NCBI RefSeq assembly: GCF_027857615.1
Contig: NZ_JAQIFT010000008.1
Coordinates: forward strand, 20,598-84,597
Length of the DNA: 64,000 bases
From: Holtiella tumoricola
GTDB taxonomy: Bacteria > Bacillota > Clostridia > Lachnospirales > Cellulosilyticaceae
Direction: 5' to 3'
The translations under genes were made by a program, and so were the position numbers. Numbering within the stretch: position 1 is the first letter of the stretch; the number at the start of each line of letters is the position of its first letter. Under the pieces are notes generated by a model. It saw only the letters and a list, made by a program, of their open reading frames with translations. It searched no databases and was not told where the DNA came from. Of the stretch, positions 1-7,773 are shown piece by piece.

Positions 1-306
1 ACTATAAATCTCATCTATAATCTGCTTAAAAGGATAAACCTTATATTCCTCTAATTTATATTTATCTAGTGTTCCTTGGTCTAGTAATTCTACCTTTTGA
101 GAACTTCTACATATAGAATCTTCTAGATAAGGACAGGCCTTACATAAGCTATCACTTCTTTTTTCTAGCAGTACCAACTGCTCCTTATCCTTTCTTAGCT
201 GCTCTACAATCTGAGTCATATTGCTAACAAAATCTTCACTATATCCTTTTCCCTCATAAAAAAATATACAGTTTATATGATGGGGCCTAAGCTTTAATAC
301 TTTCAT
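1..306 (-). CDS. DUF1284 domain protein (3' end beyond window)
   Basis: Translating the minus strand from the ATG at 304-306 gives 102 open codons to the window edge. The start MKVLKLRPHHINC and the following EGKGYSEDF stretch are typical of DUF1284 proteins. A Cys cluster follows around residues 55-66 (CxxCP then C), which may bind metal; the family's function is unknown to me. The gene overlaps the end of bioY by 20 nt and runs in the same direction, so it is very likely translated from the bioY transcript. The family is usually about 130 residues, so roughly a quarter is missing off the left edge. Confidence 0.75.
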   Translation of the reverse strand, partial: MKVLKLRPHHINCIFFYEGKGYSEDFVSNMTQIVEQLRKDKEQLVLLEKRSDSLCKACPYLEDSICRSSQKVELLDQGTLDKYKLEEYKVYPFKQIIDEIYS

Positions 307-835
307 TTAATATCCCTCTAAGTTGCTTTTTCATTTGAAGCCCTACCCCAACAGCTACCCCTGTTAAAATAAGGTCTTTTATAATATAAGGGTATACCCC
401 TACAACCATTGCCTCCTGGAATGATAGATTAAGTACCCCTTTTAGTTGTAATGTGCCTATAAAATAATTCATTATAAGTCCTATGTAAGCACCTAATATA
501 AGTATTTTTTTATTCTTTTGCTCTGCTGCTTTTCCAATAATAAATGCAAGCACAATAAATCCTGTTATATATCCACCAGTAGGGCCTACTATCACGCTAA
601 ATCCTCTACTAAAATTAGCAAATACAGGAATACCTATAGCTCCTATTAACGTATAGACAATCATGGCTAATGTAGATATCTTTGCTTCTAATATAACTGC
701 TAATAAGACAGCCCCAAAAACTTGTAATGTAAGTGGAACGGTTGGAAATGGAATAGCTAACTGTGAAAATACACCCATCAATGCAGCGCTTAGACCTACA
801 AGTGTCATCTCTTTTGTCGTAATCTTTCCCTTCAT
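287..835 (-). CDS. bioY: Biotin ECF transporter S component BioY
   Basis: 182-residue, strongly hydrophobic protein of BioY length and pattern, with about six membrane segments and the family-typical glycine-rich stretch VGPTGGYITGF near residues 84-94. It is the substrate-binding membrane subunit of a biotin importer and would work with shared ECF A/A'/T subunits, none of which are in this window. The start is fixed by a GGAGGG Shine-Dalgarno just upstream of the ATG. A BirA-type operator overlaps the -35 of its predicted promoter, so repression by biotin-loaded BirA is expected. The DUF1284 gene follows with a 20-nt overlap. The assignment is firm; the substrate is by family. Confidence 0.92.
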   Translation of the reverse strand: MKGKITTKEMTLVGLSAALMGVFSQLAIPFPTVPLTLQVFGAVLLAVILEAKISTLAMIVYTLIGAIGIPVFANFSRGFSVIVGPTGGYITGFIVLAFIIGKAAEQKNKKILILGAYIGLIMNYFIGTLQLKGVLNLSFQEAMVVGVYPYIIKDLILTGVAVGVGLQMKKQLRGILNESIKA

Positions 836-867
836 CTTAATCCCTCCATTAATTTCTTGATAGTTAT

Positions 868-896
868 ATCATAACCTATCCCCTCTTTTTAGTAAA
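868..896 (-). promoter_or_regulatory. bioY promoter
   Basis: On the minus strand, TTTACT (891-896) and TATGAT (868-873) are separated by 17 nt, with the bioY start codon 33 nt further on. The -35 lies within the right arm of the BirA-type palindrome. Confidence 0.55.
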
Positions 897-921
897 CCTT
901 TTTACTTTTACTAAGTTTACT
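891..921. promoter_or_regulatory. Candidate BirA operator
   Basis: Inverted repeat AGTAAAC (891-897) and GTTTACT (915-921) separated by 17 nt. This geometry resembles the long-spaced half-sites of Firmicute BirA operators upstream of biotin transport genes. It overlaps the -35 of the bioY promoter, the position expected for repression. The rest of 922-1100 is AT-rich and I see no gene in it. Confidence 0.6.
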
Positions 922-1100
922 TTTAAATCTTATCTTTTATTTAATTACATTTTATATATCTTCTATTTATAATAATATAATCTATCCTTTATTTAATCTT
1001 ATTACCCTATATTAATCTCCTTATATTTCTATAATCATTTAGTTACTAGAGATAATCTATAGTATCTGTTTCCTCCTATGGAACAATAATTCCTTATACA

Positions 1101-1133
1101 AAAAATAGAGTGTCTGAATAGACACCCTATTTT
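1101..1133 (-). terminator. Terminator of the bgl operon
   Basis: Near-perfect hairpin with arms AATAGAGTGTCT and AGACACCCTATT, loop of four, followed on the minus strand by a T-run. It lies 8 nt past the stop codon of the phospho-beta-glucosidase gene. Confidence 0.85.
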
Positions 1134-1140
1134 CTATTTA

Positions 1141-2562
1141 TTATAACCCGTTATTAGCAATAACGTTTTTGTACCAATCAAATGATTTTTTCTTGTAACG
1201 TTTTAAGTTTCCATTACCTGCATTATCTTTATCTACATAAATAAAGCCATAACGTTTTTTCATTTCTCCTGTTGATGCACTAACTAAATCGATGCATCCC
1301 CAAGTCGTATAACCTAATAAATCAACGCCATCTAATTCAACAGCTTTAATCATTTCTTTAATATGTGCCTCTAAATAAGCAATACGATAATCATCTTCTA
1401 CTGTCTCATTTTCACCCAGTACATCTACTGCACCTAATCCATTTTCTACGATGAAAAGTGGTTTTTGATAACGATCATATAAGGCATTCATTGTTACTCT
1501 AAGCCCTAATGGGTCAATTTGCCATCCCCATTCACTCGCTTGTAAGTGTGGGTTTTTAAGTGTCGCAATAACATTTCCTGCGGTTCTTTCTCCCACATTT
1601 GGATCTTTACTTGCAAGTCTTGATGTATAGTAGCTAAAGGCAATATAGTCTACAGTATTTTCTCTTAAAATACGTTCATCATCTGCACCAACTTCTAATT
1701 GGATATTATTTCTTTCTAAGAATTTTTTAGCATAAGCTGGATAAGCTCCTCTTGATTGAACATCTATAAAGAAATAGTTATTTCTATCTTTCTCCATAGC
1801 TTCTAATACATCCTCTGGCTTACAGCTATATGGATAGAATTGACCTGCTGCTAGCATACAACCCACTTTATTTTCTGGATTAATCTCATGAGCTAACTTC
1901 GTTGCAAGCGCAGAAGCCACAAGTTCATTATGAGCTGCTTGATATTTAACTTGTAGCTCATTTTCTCCTTCTTTAAACATAATACCTGCACCCATAAATG
2001 GTAAATGCATAAGCATATTAATCTCATTAAATGTCATCCAGTACTTAACTTTCCCATTAAAACGTTTAAAGATGACTTCACAATATTTTACGTAAGCATC
2101 AATCAGTTTACGACTTCTCCATGAACCATATTCTTGTTCTAGAGTTAAAGGTACATCAAAGTGACAGATGGTTACAACAGGTTCAATGTTGTATTTAAGA
2201 AGCTCATCAATAAACGCTTCGTAGAATGCTAAACCTTCTTCATTTGGTTCATTTTCTAGTCCTGTTGGGAATATTCTAGACCAAGCAAATGAAAAGCGAT
2301 AGCATTTAAAGCCCATTTCTGCAAATAATGCAATGTCTTCTTTATAATTATGGTACATATCAATAGCTTCATGAGAAGGGAAATATGCATCTTCTGGTAA
2401 TGCATTATAATGTAACTTTCCTTGCATCACTGCTCTACGATGTTCTCCCCAAGGAATCACATCTACTGTGCCAAGACCTTTACCTCCATCTAAATATCCA
2501 CCTTCACATTGGTTGGCAGCTGTTGCACCACCCCATAAAAAATCTTTTCTTAATCCGCTCAT
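1141..2562 (-). CDS. bglA: 6-phospho-beta-glucosidase (GH1)
   Basis: 473-residue GH1 enzyme that hydrolyses the phosphorylated beta-glucosides delivered by the adjacent PTS, releasing glucose 6-phosphate and aglycone or glucose in the cytoplasm. The N-terminus FLWGGATAANQCEGG is the GH1 signature. The acid/base is Glu180 in TFNEIN and the nucleophile is Glu373 in IVENG. No signal peptide. The ATG is preceded by AGAGGAAC. It is the last gene of the bgl operon, after the PTS gene and a weak intercistronic hairpin, and ends in a strong terminator. Phospho-glucosidase rather than free glucosidase activity is inferred from the operon and from overall resemblance to BglA/AscB-type enzymes. Confidence 0.93.
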   Translation of the reverse strand: MSGLRKDFLWGGATAANQCEGGYLDGGKGLGTVDVIPWGEHRRAVMQGKLHYNALPEDAYFPSHEAIDMYHNYKEDIALFAEMGFKCYRFSFAWSRIFPTGLENEPNEEGLAFYEAFIDELLKYNIEPVVTICHFDVPLTLEQEYGSWRSRKLIDAYVKYCEVIFKRFNGKVKYWMTFNEINMLMHLPFMGAGIMFKEGENELQVKYQAAHNELVASALATKLAHEINPENKVGCMLAAGQFYPYSCKPEDVLEAMEKDRNNYFFIDVQSRGAYPAYAKKFLERNNIQLEVGADDERILRENTVDYIAFSYYTSRLASKDPNVGERTAGNVIATLKNPHLQASEWGWQIDPLGLRVTMNALYDRYQKPLFIVENGLGAVDVLGENETVEDDYRIAYLEAHIKEMIKAVELDGVDLLGYTTWGCIDLVSASTGEMKKRYGFIYVDKDNAGNGNLKRYKKKSFDWYKNVIANNGL

Positions 2563-2580
2563 TCTCGTTCCTCTTTTCTC

Positions 2581-2605
2581 AAAAGGGGGACATAGCTATG
2601 TCCCC
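2581..2605 (-). terminator. Weak intercistronic hairpin between PTS and GH1 genes
   Basis: Perfect 20-nt palindrome made of GGGGACATAG and its complement, followed on the minus strand by only CTTTT. It lies between the bgl PTS gene and the GH1 gene, so it is more likely a partial terminator or mRNA-stability element than a full stop. Confidence 0.5.
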
Positions 2606-2629
2606 TCTTAGTTTTATTCTATTGTCCTA

Positions 2630-4510
2630 TTATTTAAGCACCTTGATGATTTCATCCCCTAATTTTACTAAGCGGTCATCAATGGCAAAGATATTTGTAA
2701 AATCGTCTGTATTAGTAATGATTACTGGTGTAATAACATCGTATCCTTCTGATTTAATGCCTTCAATATCAAAATCTACAATAGGTGTTCCAACTTCTAC
2801 TTTATCTCCTGCTGATACATGTGTTCTAAAGTATTTTCCACCTAATTTTACTGTATCTAAACCAATGTGCATAAGAAGCTCTACACCATTTTCATCTGTC
2901 ACTGCAATAGCATGTTTTGTATCAAATATCATTGTTACTGTTCCTTTTACTGGTGATACAAGTTGTCCTACAGTTGGAATAATAGCCATTCCTTTACCCA
3001 TGATTTCTTCTGCAAAAGTTGGGTCATTTACTGCTTTTAATGGTACTGCTTCACCCATAAGTGGTGCACAAATTGTTGACATTTCACTTGTATGAGCTGC
3101 TACTACTTCTTTTTTATCTGTTGCCTTTTCTTTTGTATTTGTTTCTTCTTGCTTTGGATCTTTGTAAAGAATTAAACATGCTACGAATGCTACAACAATA
3201 CTGATTGCTGCGCCGATACATGCATAAACGAAGTTAGACATCCCGTCTCCACCAATATAACTTGGTAAAGTTAAAACCCCTGGAGAACCACCTGCAAAGT
3301 TTGCTACACGGAAGATCCCTAAGAACAAGCCACCTACAGCTCCACCAATCATTGATGCGTAAAGAGGTGTTTTAAATCTTAAGTTAACACCGTATAATGC
3401 CGGCTCTGTAATACCACATACACCTGTAATACCTGCTGAAGAAGCAAGTTGTTTGATTTCTTCATCTTTTGTTTTAAATGCTACTGCTAAACTTGCTGCA
3501 CCTTGTGCTACGTTTGATGCTAACATACCTGGATAAATAATTGTGTCATAGCCCATTGTCATACGATTGTTGATGCCGATTGGAATAAGACCATAGTGTG
3601 TCCCTGTCATAACAAGTAATGGTGTTAATCCACCAAGAATTGTAGGTACTAACCAGCTACAGTAAGATTCAAGTGTTTTAATACCCATACCAATTTTATC
3701 ACTTACAATATATCCAATTGGTCCAATAACAACTAATGTGATAATCCCTGTTACTAATGCTGTAATAAGTGGTTTTGAGAAGAATTTAATTGCTTTTGGA
3801 GAAATTCTATCTGCGATAGGTTCTACATAAGACATGAACCATACACCTAAAATAATAGGTAATACGCTAGAAGCATAACTTGCTGTTGCAATTGGTAAAC
3901 CAAAGACTCTAATCGCTTCACCTGATTCTTTAGCTACATTTACCATACTTACAAAGTTTGGATGTAAAAGCATACCACCAAGCATCATTGCAAGATATGG
4001 ATTACATTTAAATTTCTTAGCTGCTGAGCTTGCAAGTAAAATTGGTAAGAAGTAAAAGGCTGCATCTGCCATAAAGTTAATGACTTGATAACTTTGAGCA
4101 TCTGGTGTTATAACTTTACATGCTACTAAAATTGCAAGTACAGCTTTCATCATACCCGCTGCTGTAATAGCTGGTAAGATTGGTGTAAAGATACCTGAAA
4201 CTGTATCAATGACTTTTGCTAATGGTTTCTTATTATCTTTTTCATCAGAACTGATTGTACCATCTAAGTCAACTAATTCCATGATTTCTTTATATACGCT
4301 ACCAACATCACTTCCGATAATGATTTGGTATTGTCCACCATTACTTACTACTCCCATAATACCTTTTGTATTTTTGAGTTGTGCTGTATTTGCTTTCTTT
4401 TCATCTTTTAAGTTAAATCTTAATCTTGTCGCACAATGTGTAAGGCCTGAAATATTACTTTCGCCTCCTACAAGTTCCAATATGGTTTTTGCTAATTGTT
4501 TGTAATCCAT
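2630..4510 (-). CDS. bglF: Beta-glucoside PTS EIIBCA component
   Basis: 626-residue membrane permease that imports and phosphorylates aryl-beta-glucosides or cellobiose-like sugars using HPr phosphate. Domain order is EIIB (1-85, phosphocysteine Cys26 in THCATRLRF), EIIC (about 100-450, some ten membrane segments, motif GITEPALYG) and EIIA (about 485-626, phosphohistidine His548 in LLMHIGLD). All three domains look intact, matching the Glc-family beta-glucoside group. The start follows an AGGAGG site. It lies between the antiterminator gene and the GH1 gene. A second RAT/terminator pair directly upstream means its expression needs the antiterminator even when the first gene is read. Confidence 0.94.
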   Translation of the reverse strand: MDYKQLAKTILELVGGESNISGLTHCATRLRFNLKDEKKANTAQLKNTKGIMGVVSNGGQYQIIIGSDVGSVYKEIMELVDLDGTISSDEKDNKKPLAKVIDTVSGIFTPILPAITAAGMMKAVLAILVACKVITPDAQSYQVINFMADAAFYFLPILLASSAAKKFKCNPYLAMMLGGMLLHPNFVSMVNVAKESGEAIRVFGLPIATASYASSVLPIILGVWFMSYVEPIADRISPKAIKFFSKPLITALVTGIITLVVIGPIGYIVSDKIGMGIKTLESYCSWLVPTILGGLTPLLVMTGTHYGLIPIGINNRMTMGYDTIIYPGMLASNVAQGAASLAVAFKTKDEEIKQLASSAGITGVCGITEPALYGVNLRFKTPLYASMIGGAVGGLFLGIFRVANFAGGSPGVLTLPSYIGGDGMSNFVYACIGAAISIVVAFVACLILYKDPKQEETNTKEKATDKKEVVAAHTSEMSTICAPLMGEAVPLKAVNDPTFAEEIMGKGMAIIPTVGQLVSPVKGTVTMIFDTKHAIAVTDENGVELLMHIGLDTVKLGGKYFRTHVSAGDKVEVGTPIVDFDIEGIKSEGYDVITPVIITNTDDFTNIFAIDDRLVKLGDEIIKVLK

Positions 4511-4564
4511 AGTACTTACCTCCTGTTATGTATAATGTGAACGGTTTTCGACTAAAAAAGGGTA

Positions 4565-4624
4565 TAAAAAAATACCTAAATAAAAATCAATTAGTGACTT
4601 ACTAATCCATTTCTATTTAGGTAT
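4565..4624 (-). terminator. Antiterminator-controlled terminator before bglF
   Basis: Perfect 11-bp stem (4572-4582 with 4614-4624, ATACCTAAATA) enclosing a smaller hairpin, followed on the minus strand by a run of seven T. Its upstream arm is shared with the RAT at 4620-4647, the arrangement of BglG/LicT-controlled attenuators. Confidence 0.85.
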
Positions 4625-4647
4625 AGCCTACTTAAAGTAACAATCCT
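4620..4647 (-). promoter_or_regulatory. RAT antiterminator site 2
   Basis: Minus strand reads GGATTGTTACT, then a short loop, then AGGCTATACC, matching the ribonucleic antiterminator consensus. Binding of the upstream-encoded antiterminator would block the overlapping terminator and allow bglF to be transcribed. Confidence 0.85.
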
Positions 4648-4651
4648 AATA

Positions 4652-5485
4652 TTACTGCATAGTAATACGCTTAATATGAATGGTTAAGTAAATCATCTCA
4701 TCTTCTGATAACTCCCACCCATACTCTTGCTTAATATAATCCTGTATCTTCTTGGTACATTCATATTCTTTTTTATATTGATTCTTTAATGCTTGAATAA
4801 ACTGTTCATCTTGGTCTTCCATCGCACTTCCTGTAAATAATCTTTGAGCAAAGAACTTAAGGTGTGTGATAAATCGCTCATAATGAATTGAATACTCATC
4901 TAGTTCCAACTTAAAATGATACTTAATAATTTTCAAAATTTGTTGAATCATCTTAGTCATATCTGTTGTCTTTTCCATAGACAAGTCATCCATTAATGCA
5001 TTTACTAAATGTAAGGCTATAAATCCTGCTTCATCCTCTGGTAACTCAATGCCTAATCGCTGTCTAATAATACTGAGTGCTTCTTTCCCTACTAAGTATT
5101 CATGATTATATAGCTTTTTAATTTCCCATAATAAAGCATTTTTAATATTAATACCTTTTTCATATCTTTCTAATGCAAAGTGAATATGATCTGCCAATGT
5201 GATATAAATATTTTGATTCAACTTCTTACCTAAAGAAGATTTTGCGAAATTAATAATTTCATTAGTAACTTGTATATGTTCAATAGGAATATTCTCAAGT
5301 AATTTAATCAATTGATTAGAACTACCTTGTTCCTTACAAGTGTAGACCTTCTCTATCAGTGATTCATCAATTTCATCACCAGGTACTTTTTTAAATCCTA
5401 ATCCACATCCCATTACTAATATTTCATTATTATGTTCATCAAAGGACTTAATTAAGTTATTATTAATGACTTTAACAACTTTCAT
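4652..5485 (-). CDS. licT: BglG/LicT family transcription antiterminator
   Basis: 277-residue RNA-binding antiterminator: CAT domain (1-55, starting MKVVKVINNN) followed by two PTS-regulation domains (about 65-170 and 175-277) with the conserved histidines, for example in ADHIHFALERYEKG. The PTS component phosphorylates it and inactivates it without substrate; the active dimer binds RAT hairpins. I chose the ATG at 5485 over the upstream in-frame ATG at 5506, because family members begin MKxxKVxNNN and an AAAGAAAGGG site precedes it. It is autoregulated, since a RAT/terminator lies in its own leader, and it controls the PTS gene through a second RAT. Confidence 0.92.
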   Translation of the reverse strand: MKVVKVINNNLIKSFDEHNNEILVMGCGLGFKKVPGDEIDESLIEKVYTCKEQGSSNQLIKLLENIPIEHIQVTNEIINFAKSSLGKKLNQNIYITLADHIHFALERYEKGINIKNALLWEIKKLYNHEYLVGKEALSIIRQRLGIELPEDEAGFIALHLVNALMDDLSMEKTTDMTKMIQQILKIIKYHFKLELDEYSIHYERFITHLKFFAQRLFTGSAMEDQDEQFIQALKNQYKKEYECTKKIQDYIKQEYGWELSEDEMIYLTIHIKRITMQ

Positions 5486-5510
5486 AGGTTTTGCCCTTTC
5501 TTTCATTTAA

Positions 5511-5583
5511 TCAAAAAAGGCTATACCGCCCCCTGTGAACATAATCATAAAGATAATTATTTTTTCACAAAAGTGGTATAGCC
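5511..5583 (-). terminator. Antiterminator-controlled terminator in bgl leader
   Basis: Arms GGCTATACC (5519-5527) and GGTATAGCC (5575-5583), extended inward by CACTTTTGTG pairing, with a T-run downstream on the minus strand. Its 5' arm overlaps the RAT at 5575-5605. Confidence 0.88.
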
Positions 5584-5605
5584 TGCATTACCAGTAACAA
5601 TCCCT
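5575..5605 (-). promoter_or_regulatory. RAT antiterminator site 1
   Basis: Minus strand reads GGGATTGTTACTGG, a short loop, then GCAGGCTATACC, a close match to the classical RAT. It lies about 15 nt downstream of the bgl promoter and overlaps the terminator, so it controls entry into the whole operon. Confidence 0.9.
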
Positions 5606-5619
5606 TTATTTATACATAT

Positions 5620-5648
5620 ATCATACTACTTCCACATAATCATGTCAA
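5620..5648 (-). promoter_or_regulatory. bgl operon promoter
   Basis: Minus strand TTGACA (5643-5648), 17-nt spacer, TATGAT (5620-5625), just upstream of the RAT. The remainder of 5649-5853 is an AT-rich divergent promoter region for the histidine kinase gene; I see no gene in it. Confidence 0.8.
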
Positions 5649-5853
5649 TACACCTTATAGTTTTTATCTTAAAACAACATTTTTAGCTATCACTTTTTGT
5701 ACATATTAAACAATTCTAGTAGTTTTCTATAACATTTACGCAGCATTTCAAAACGCTCTAAATTATTTTACGATTGTTGTCGAATATAATTTATATAAGT
5801 ATATGCTGTTATTAACATATTCTCTCAAATACTATAATAGAAAGGATTTGATC

Positions 5854-7002
5854 ATGTCTCCCAAACAGGCTTTGTCTGATATATTAAAAAAGGCTACATT
5901 AACCTTAGAAGATAATAAAACCGCTGCCTTTGAAATCATTAGTACCTGCTACTCTAACTATAATCAAAAATTACAAGAACTTATAGAAATTGAAAAAGAA
6001 CTGCCTTTGATTATTACTCAGCTCAAAGAACTTAGTGTACTCGATAAAGAATTTCGTCAAAAACTTTCTATTTGCTCCTATGACTTTTCACAACAAGGTC
6101 ATGAGCATTTAAAACGTCTTTTTGAAGAAGCTAGTATTATACATACACAACTGCTTCAGCTTGAAAAGCATGAGCAAAATTTAATTAAACGAAGAAATAT
6201 TTTAGAGGTGGAGTTACAAAAAAATATCTCAGAAATTCATCTTGCAGAAAGTATGGTTCAGCAACTAGCAATCTCTCTTACTTATTTGCAAAATGGAATG
6301 AATCAATTAGATATTTCTACAGCTCAAGAAGAGACCGCTTCTATTCAACACTATCTATCCTTATTTAAATTTGTGGAAAATGAAAAACTTAGCATTGCTC
6401 GTGATCTACATGATGGACCTACTCAGGAAATTGTAAGTGTACAAATGCGACTAGACTTTTGTAAAAATATGCTACTTCAAGATTTAGATAAAGGATTTCT
6501 ACTTATTGATCAGCTTAAAGATAATCTTTCACATGCCATATCTGAAATACGTGAAATCTTATTCCGCATTACACCTGCTCCTTTAGAATCTCTTGGTTTA
6601 AAAAATTCAATCGATAATATACTTTATAATAGTTTTAATAATACATGTACTAAAGTACAATTTATCTATAATGTAAGTTCCTCCAATATAGATATTGAAT
6701 TTCAAGGTTCTATCTATAGGATTGTTCAAGAACTTATTTCTAATATAAAAAAGCATGCTTATGCACCTCAAGTTACACTCACCCTTTGTCAACAAGAACA
6801 ACTTATTCATATAGAGGTTATTGACAACGGCGTAGGATTTGATATAGATGAGTATCAAAAAAACTTTTCTTCCTCTTCAAAGTCTTATGGTTTCACCAAT
6901 TTATATACACGTATTAAAGAACTTAATGGTTCTATTAAAATAAAGTCTTCCCAAGAACTAGGAACACATTTTAATATAAAAATACCAATCATTACTATAT
7001 AG
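5854..7002 (+). CDS. Cytoplasmic DegS-like sensor histidine kinase
   Basis: 382-residue kinase without membrane segments. Residues 1-165 are a helical, coiled-coil-rich sensor part. A HisKA_3 dimerisation domain follows with His186 in RDLHDGPTQE, then a HATPase domain (about 270-382) with the G1 motif DNGVGFDI. This layout resembles DegS. I chose the ATG at 5854, not the in-frame ATG at 5803, because AAAGGA sits 7 nt before it and the extra 17 residues look unrelated. It is co-transcribed with the response regulator 10 nt downstream. The signal is unknown; position suggests a role in controlling the convergent chitinase gene or secreted enzymes, which is inference. Confidence 0.88.
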   Translation: MSPKQALSDILKKATLTLEDNKTAAFEIISTCYSNYNQKLQELIEIEKELPLIITQLKELSVLDKEFRQKLSICSYDFSQQGHEHLKRLFEEASIIHTQLLQLEKHEQNLIKRRNILEVELQKNISEIHLAESMVQQLAISLTYLQNGMNQLDISTAQEETASIQHYLSLFKFVENEKLSIARDLHDGPTQEIVSVQMRLDFCKNMLLQDLDKGFLLIDQLKDNLSHAISEIREILFRITPAPLESLGLKNSIDNILYNSFNNTCTKVQFIYNVSSSNIDIEFQGSIYRIVQELISNIKKHAYAPQVTLTLCQQEQLIHIEVIDNGVGFDIDEYQKNFSSSSKSYGFTNLYTRIKELNGSIKIKSSQELGTHFNIKIPIITI

Positions 7003-7012
7003 GAGGTTATAT

Positions 7013-7720
7013 ATGGGTAACTCTATTAAAATTATTATTGTAGATGACCACCCTCTTATCCGCGAGGGAATCAAGCAAATTCTTTCCTTCTCTGAAGATG
7101 TCTCAATCGTAGGAGAAGGTTGTAATGGTCAAGAAGCACTCTCACTGGTTGAACAAGTACCTTGTGATTTATTACTCTTAGATATAAATATGCCTGTTTT
7201 AGACGGCATTGGCGCACTAAGAGCCTTAAAGGAAACACATCCCACTTTGAAAGTTTTACTTTTATCTGTGGCAAGTGATTTATCTACTTTTAAAGAAGCA
7301 CTAGCCCTACAAGTTAATGGATACATTTTAAAAGATTCTGCTGGTACTACTTTAATTGATGCAATCAAACATATACATGCAGGTAATGTTTTTATTGATC
7401 AATCATTAAATAAACATGTTTTTCATTTAGTACAAGAATCCTCCTCAACTGGTTCTATAGCTCCTGAACCTTCTCCTACTCCAGATACTTCACCTGTTCT
7501 TACTCCTTATACATTATCTATAAATGAATTATCTGATAGACAAAAAGCTATTTTATATTTGATTTCTAGAGGCCTTAGTAATAAAGAAATTGCTTCCCAA
7601 CTTTTCTTATCAGAAAAGACTATCCGCAATAATATCACTCTTTTATTCAAGAAAATCAATGTTAAGGACCGCGTACAAGCTACCCAATTTGTACTCAATT
7701 ATGGTAAAAAAATAGTTTAG
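7013..7720 (+). CDS. NarL/FixJ (DegU-like) response regulator
   Basis: 235-residue regulator with receiver domain (1-120, acidic pair Asp11-Asp12, phosphoacceptor Asp57 in LLLLDINMP, Lys in LKDSAG). A Ser/Pro/Thr-rich linker covers about 143-170 and a LuxR-type helix-turn-helix about 170-232 (GLSNKEIASQLFLSEKTI). AGGAGG precedes the start. It is the cognate partner of the upstream DegS-like kinase. The proline-rich linker is longer than in typical NarL or DegU proteins. Direct repeats of GGGACA upstream of the convergent chitinase gene are a plausible binding array for this type of regulator, but nothing proves it. Confidence 0.9.
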   Translation: MGNSIKIIIVDDHPLIREGIKQILSFSEDVSIVGEGCNGQEALSLVEQVPCDLLLLDINMPVLDGIGALRALKETHPTLKVLLLSVASDLSTFKEALALQVNGYILKDSAGTTLIDAIKHIHAGNVFIDQSLNKHVFHLVQESSSTGSIAPEPSPTPDTSPVLTPYTLSINELSDRQKAILYLISRGLSNKEIASQLFLSEKTIRNNITLLFKKINVKDRVQATQFVLNYGKKIV

Positions 7721-7762
7721 AATAAAAGCTACTCTTTTCTCAGGACAAGAGTAGCTTTTATT
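7721..7762. terminator. Bidirectional terminator between response regulator and chitinase
   Basis: Perfect 13-bp stem (AAAAGCTACTCTT, 7724-7736, with 7747-7759), loop of ten, extended by AAT/ATT. T-runs follow in both directions, and the flanking genes converge on it. Confidence 0.9.
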
Positions 7763-7773
7763 TTATATACTTA

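Noticed and set aside
4530..4546. CcpA cre site near the bglF start (GAACGGTTTTC)
   Set aside because: The second half departs from the cre consensus at two key positions and it lies between terminator and start codon.
5803..5853. Longer start for the histidine kinase
   Set aside because: No ribosome binding site before the ATG at 5803, while the ATG at 5854 has a well-placed AAAGGA.
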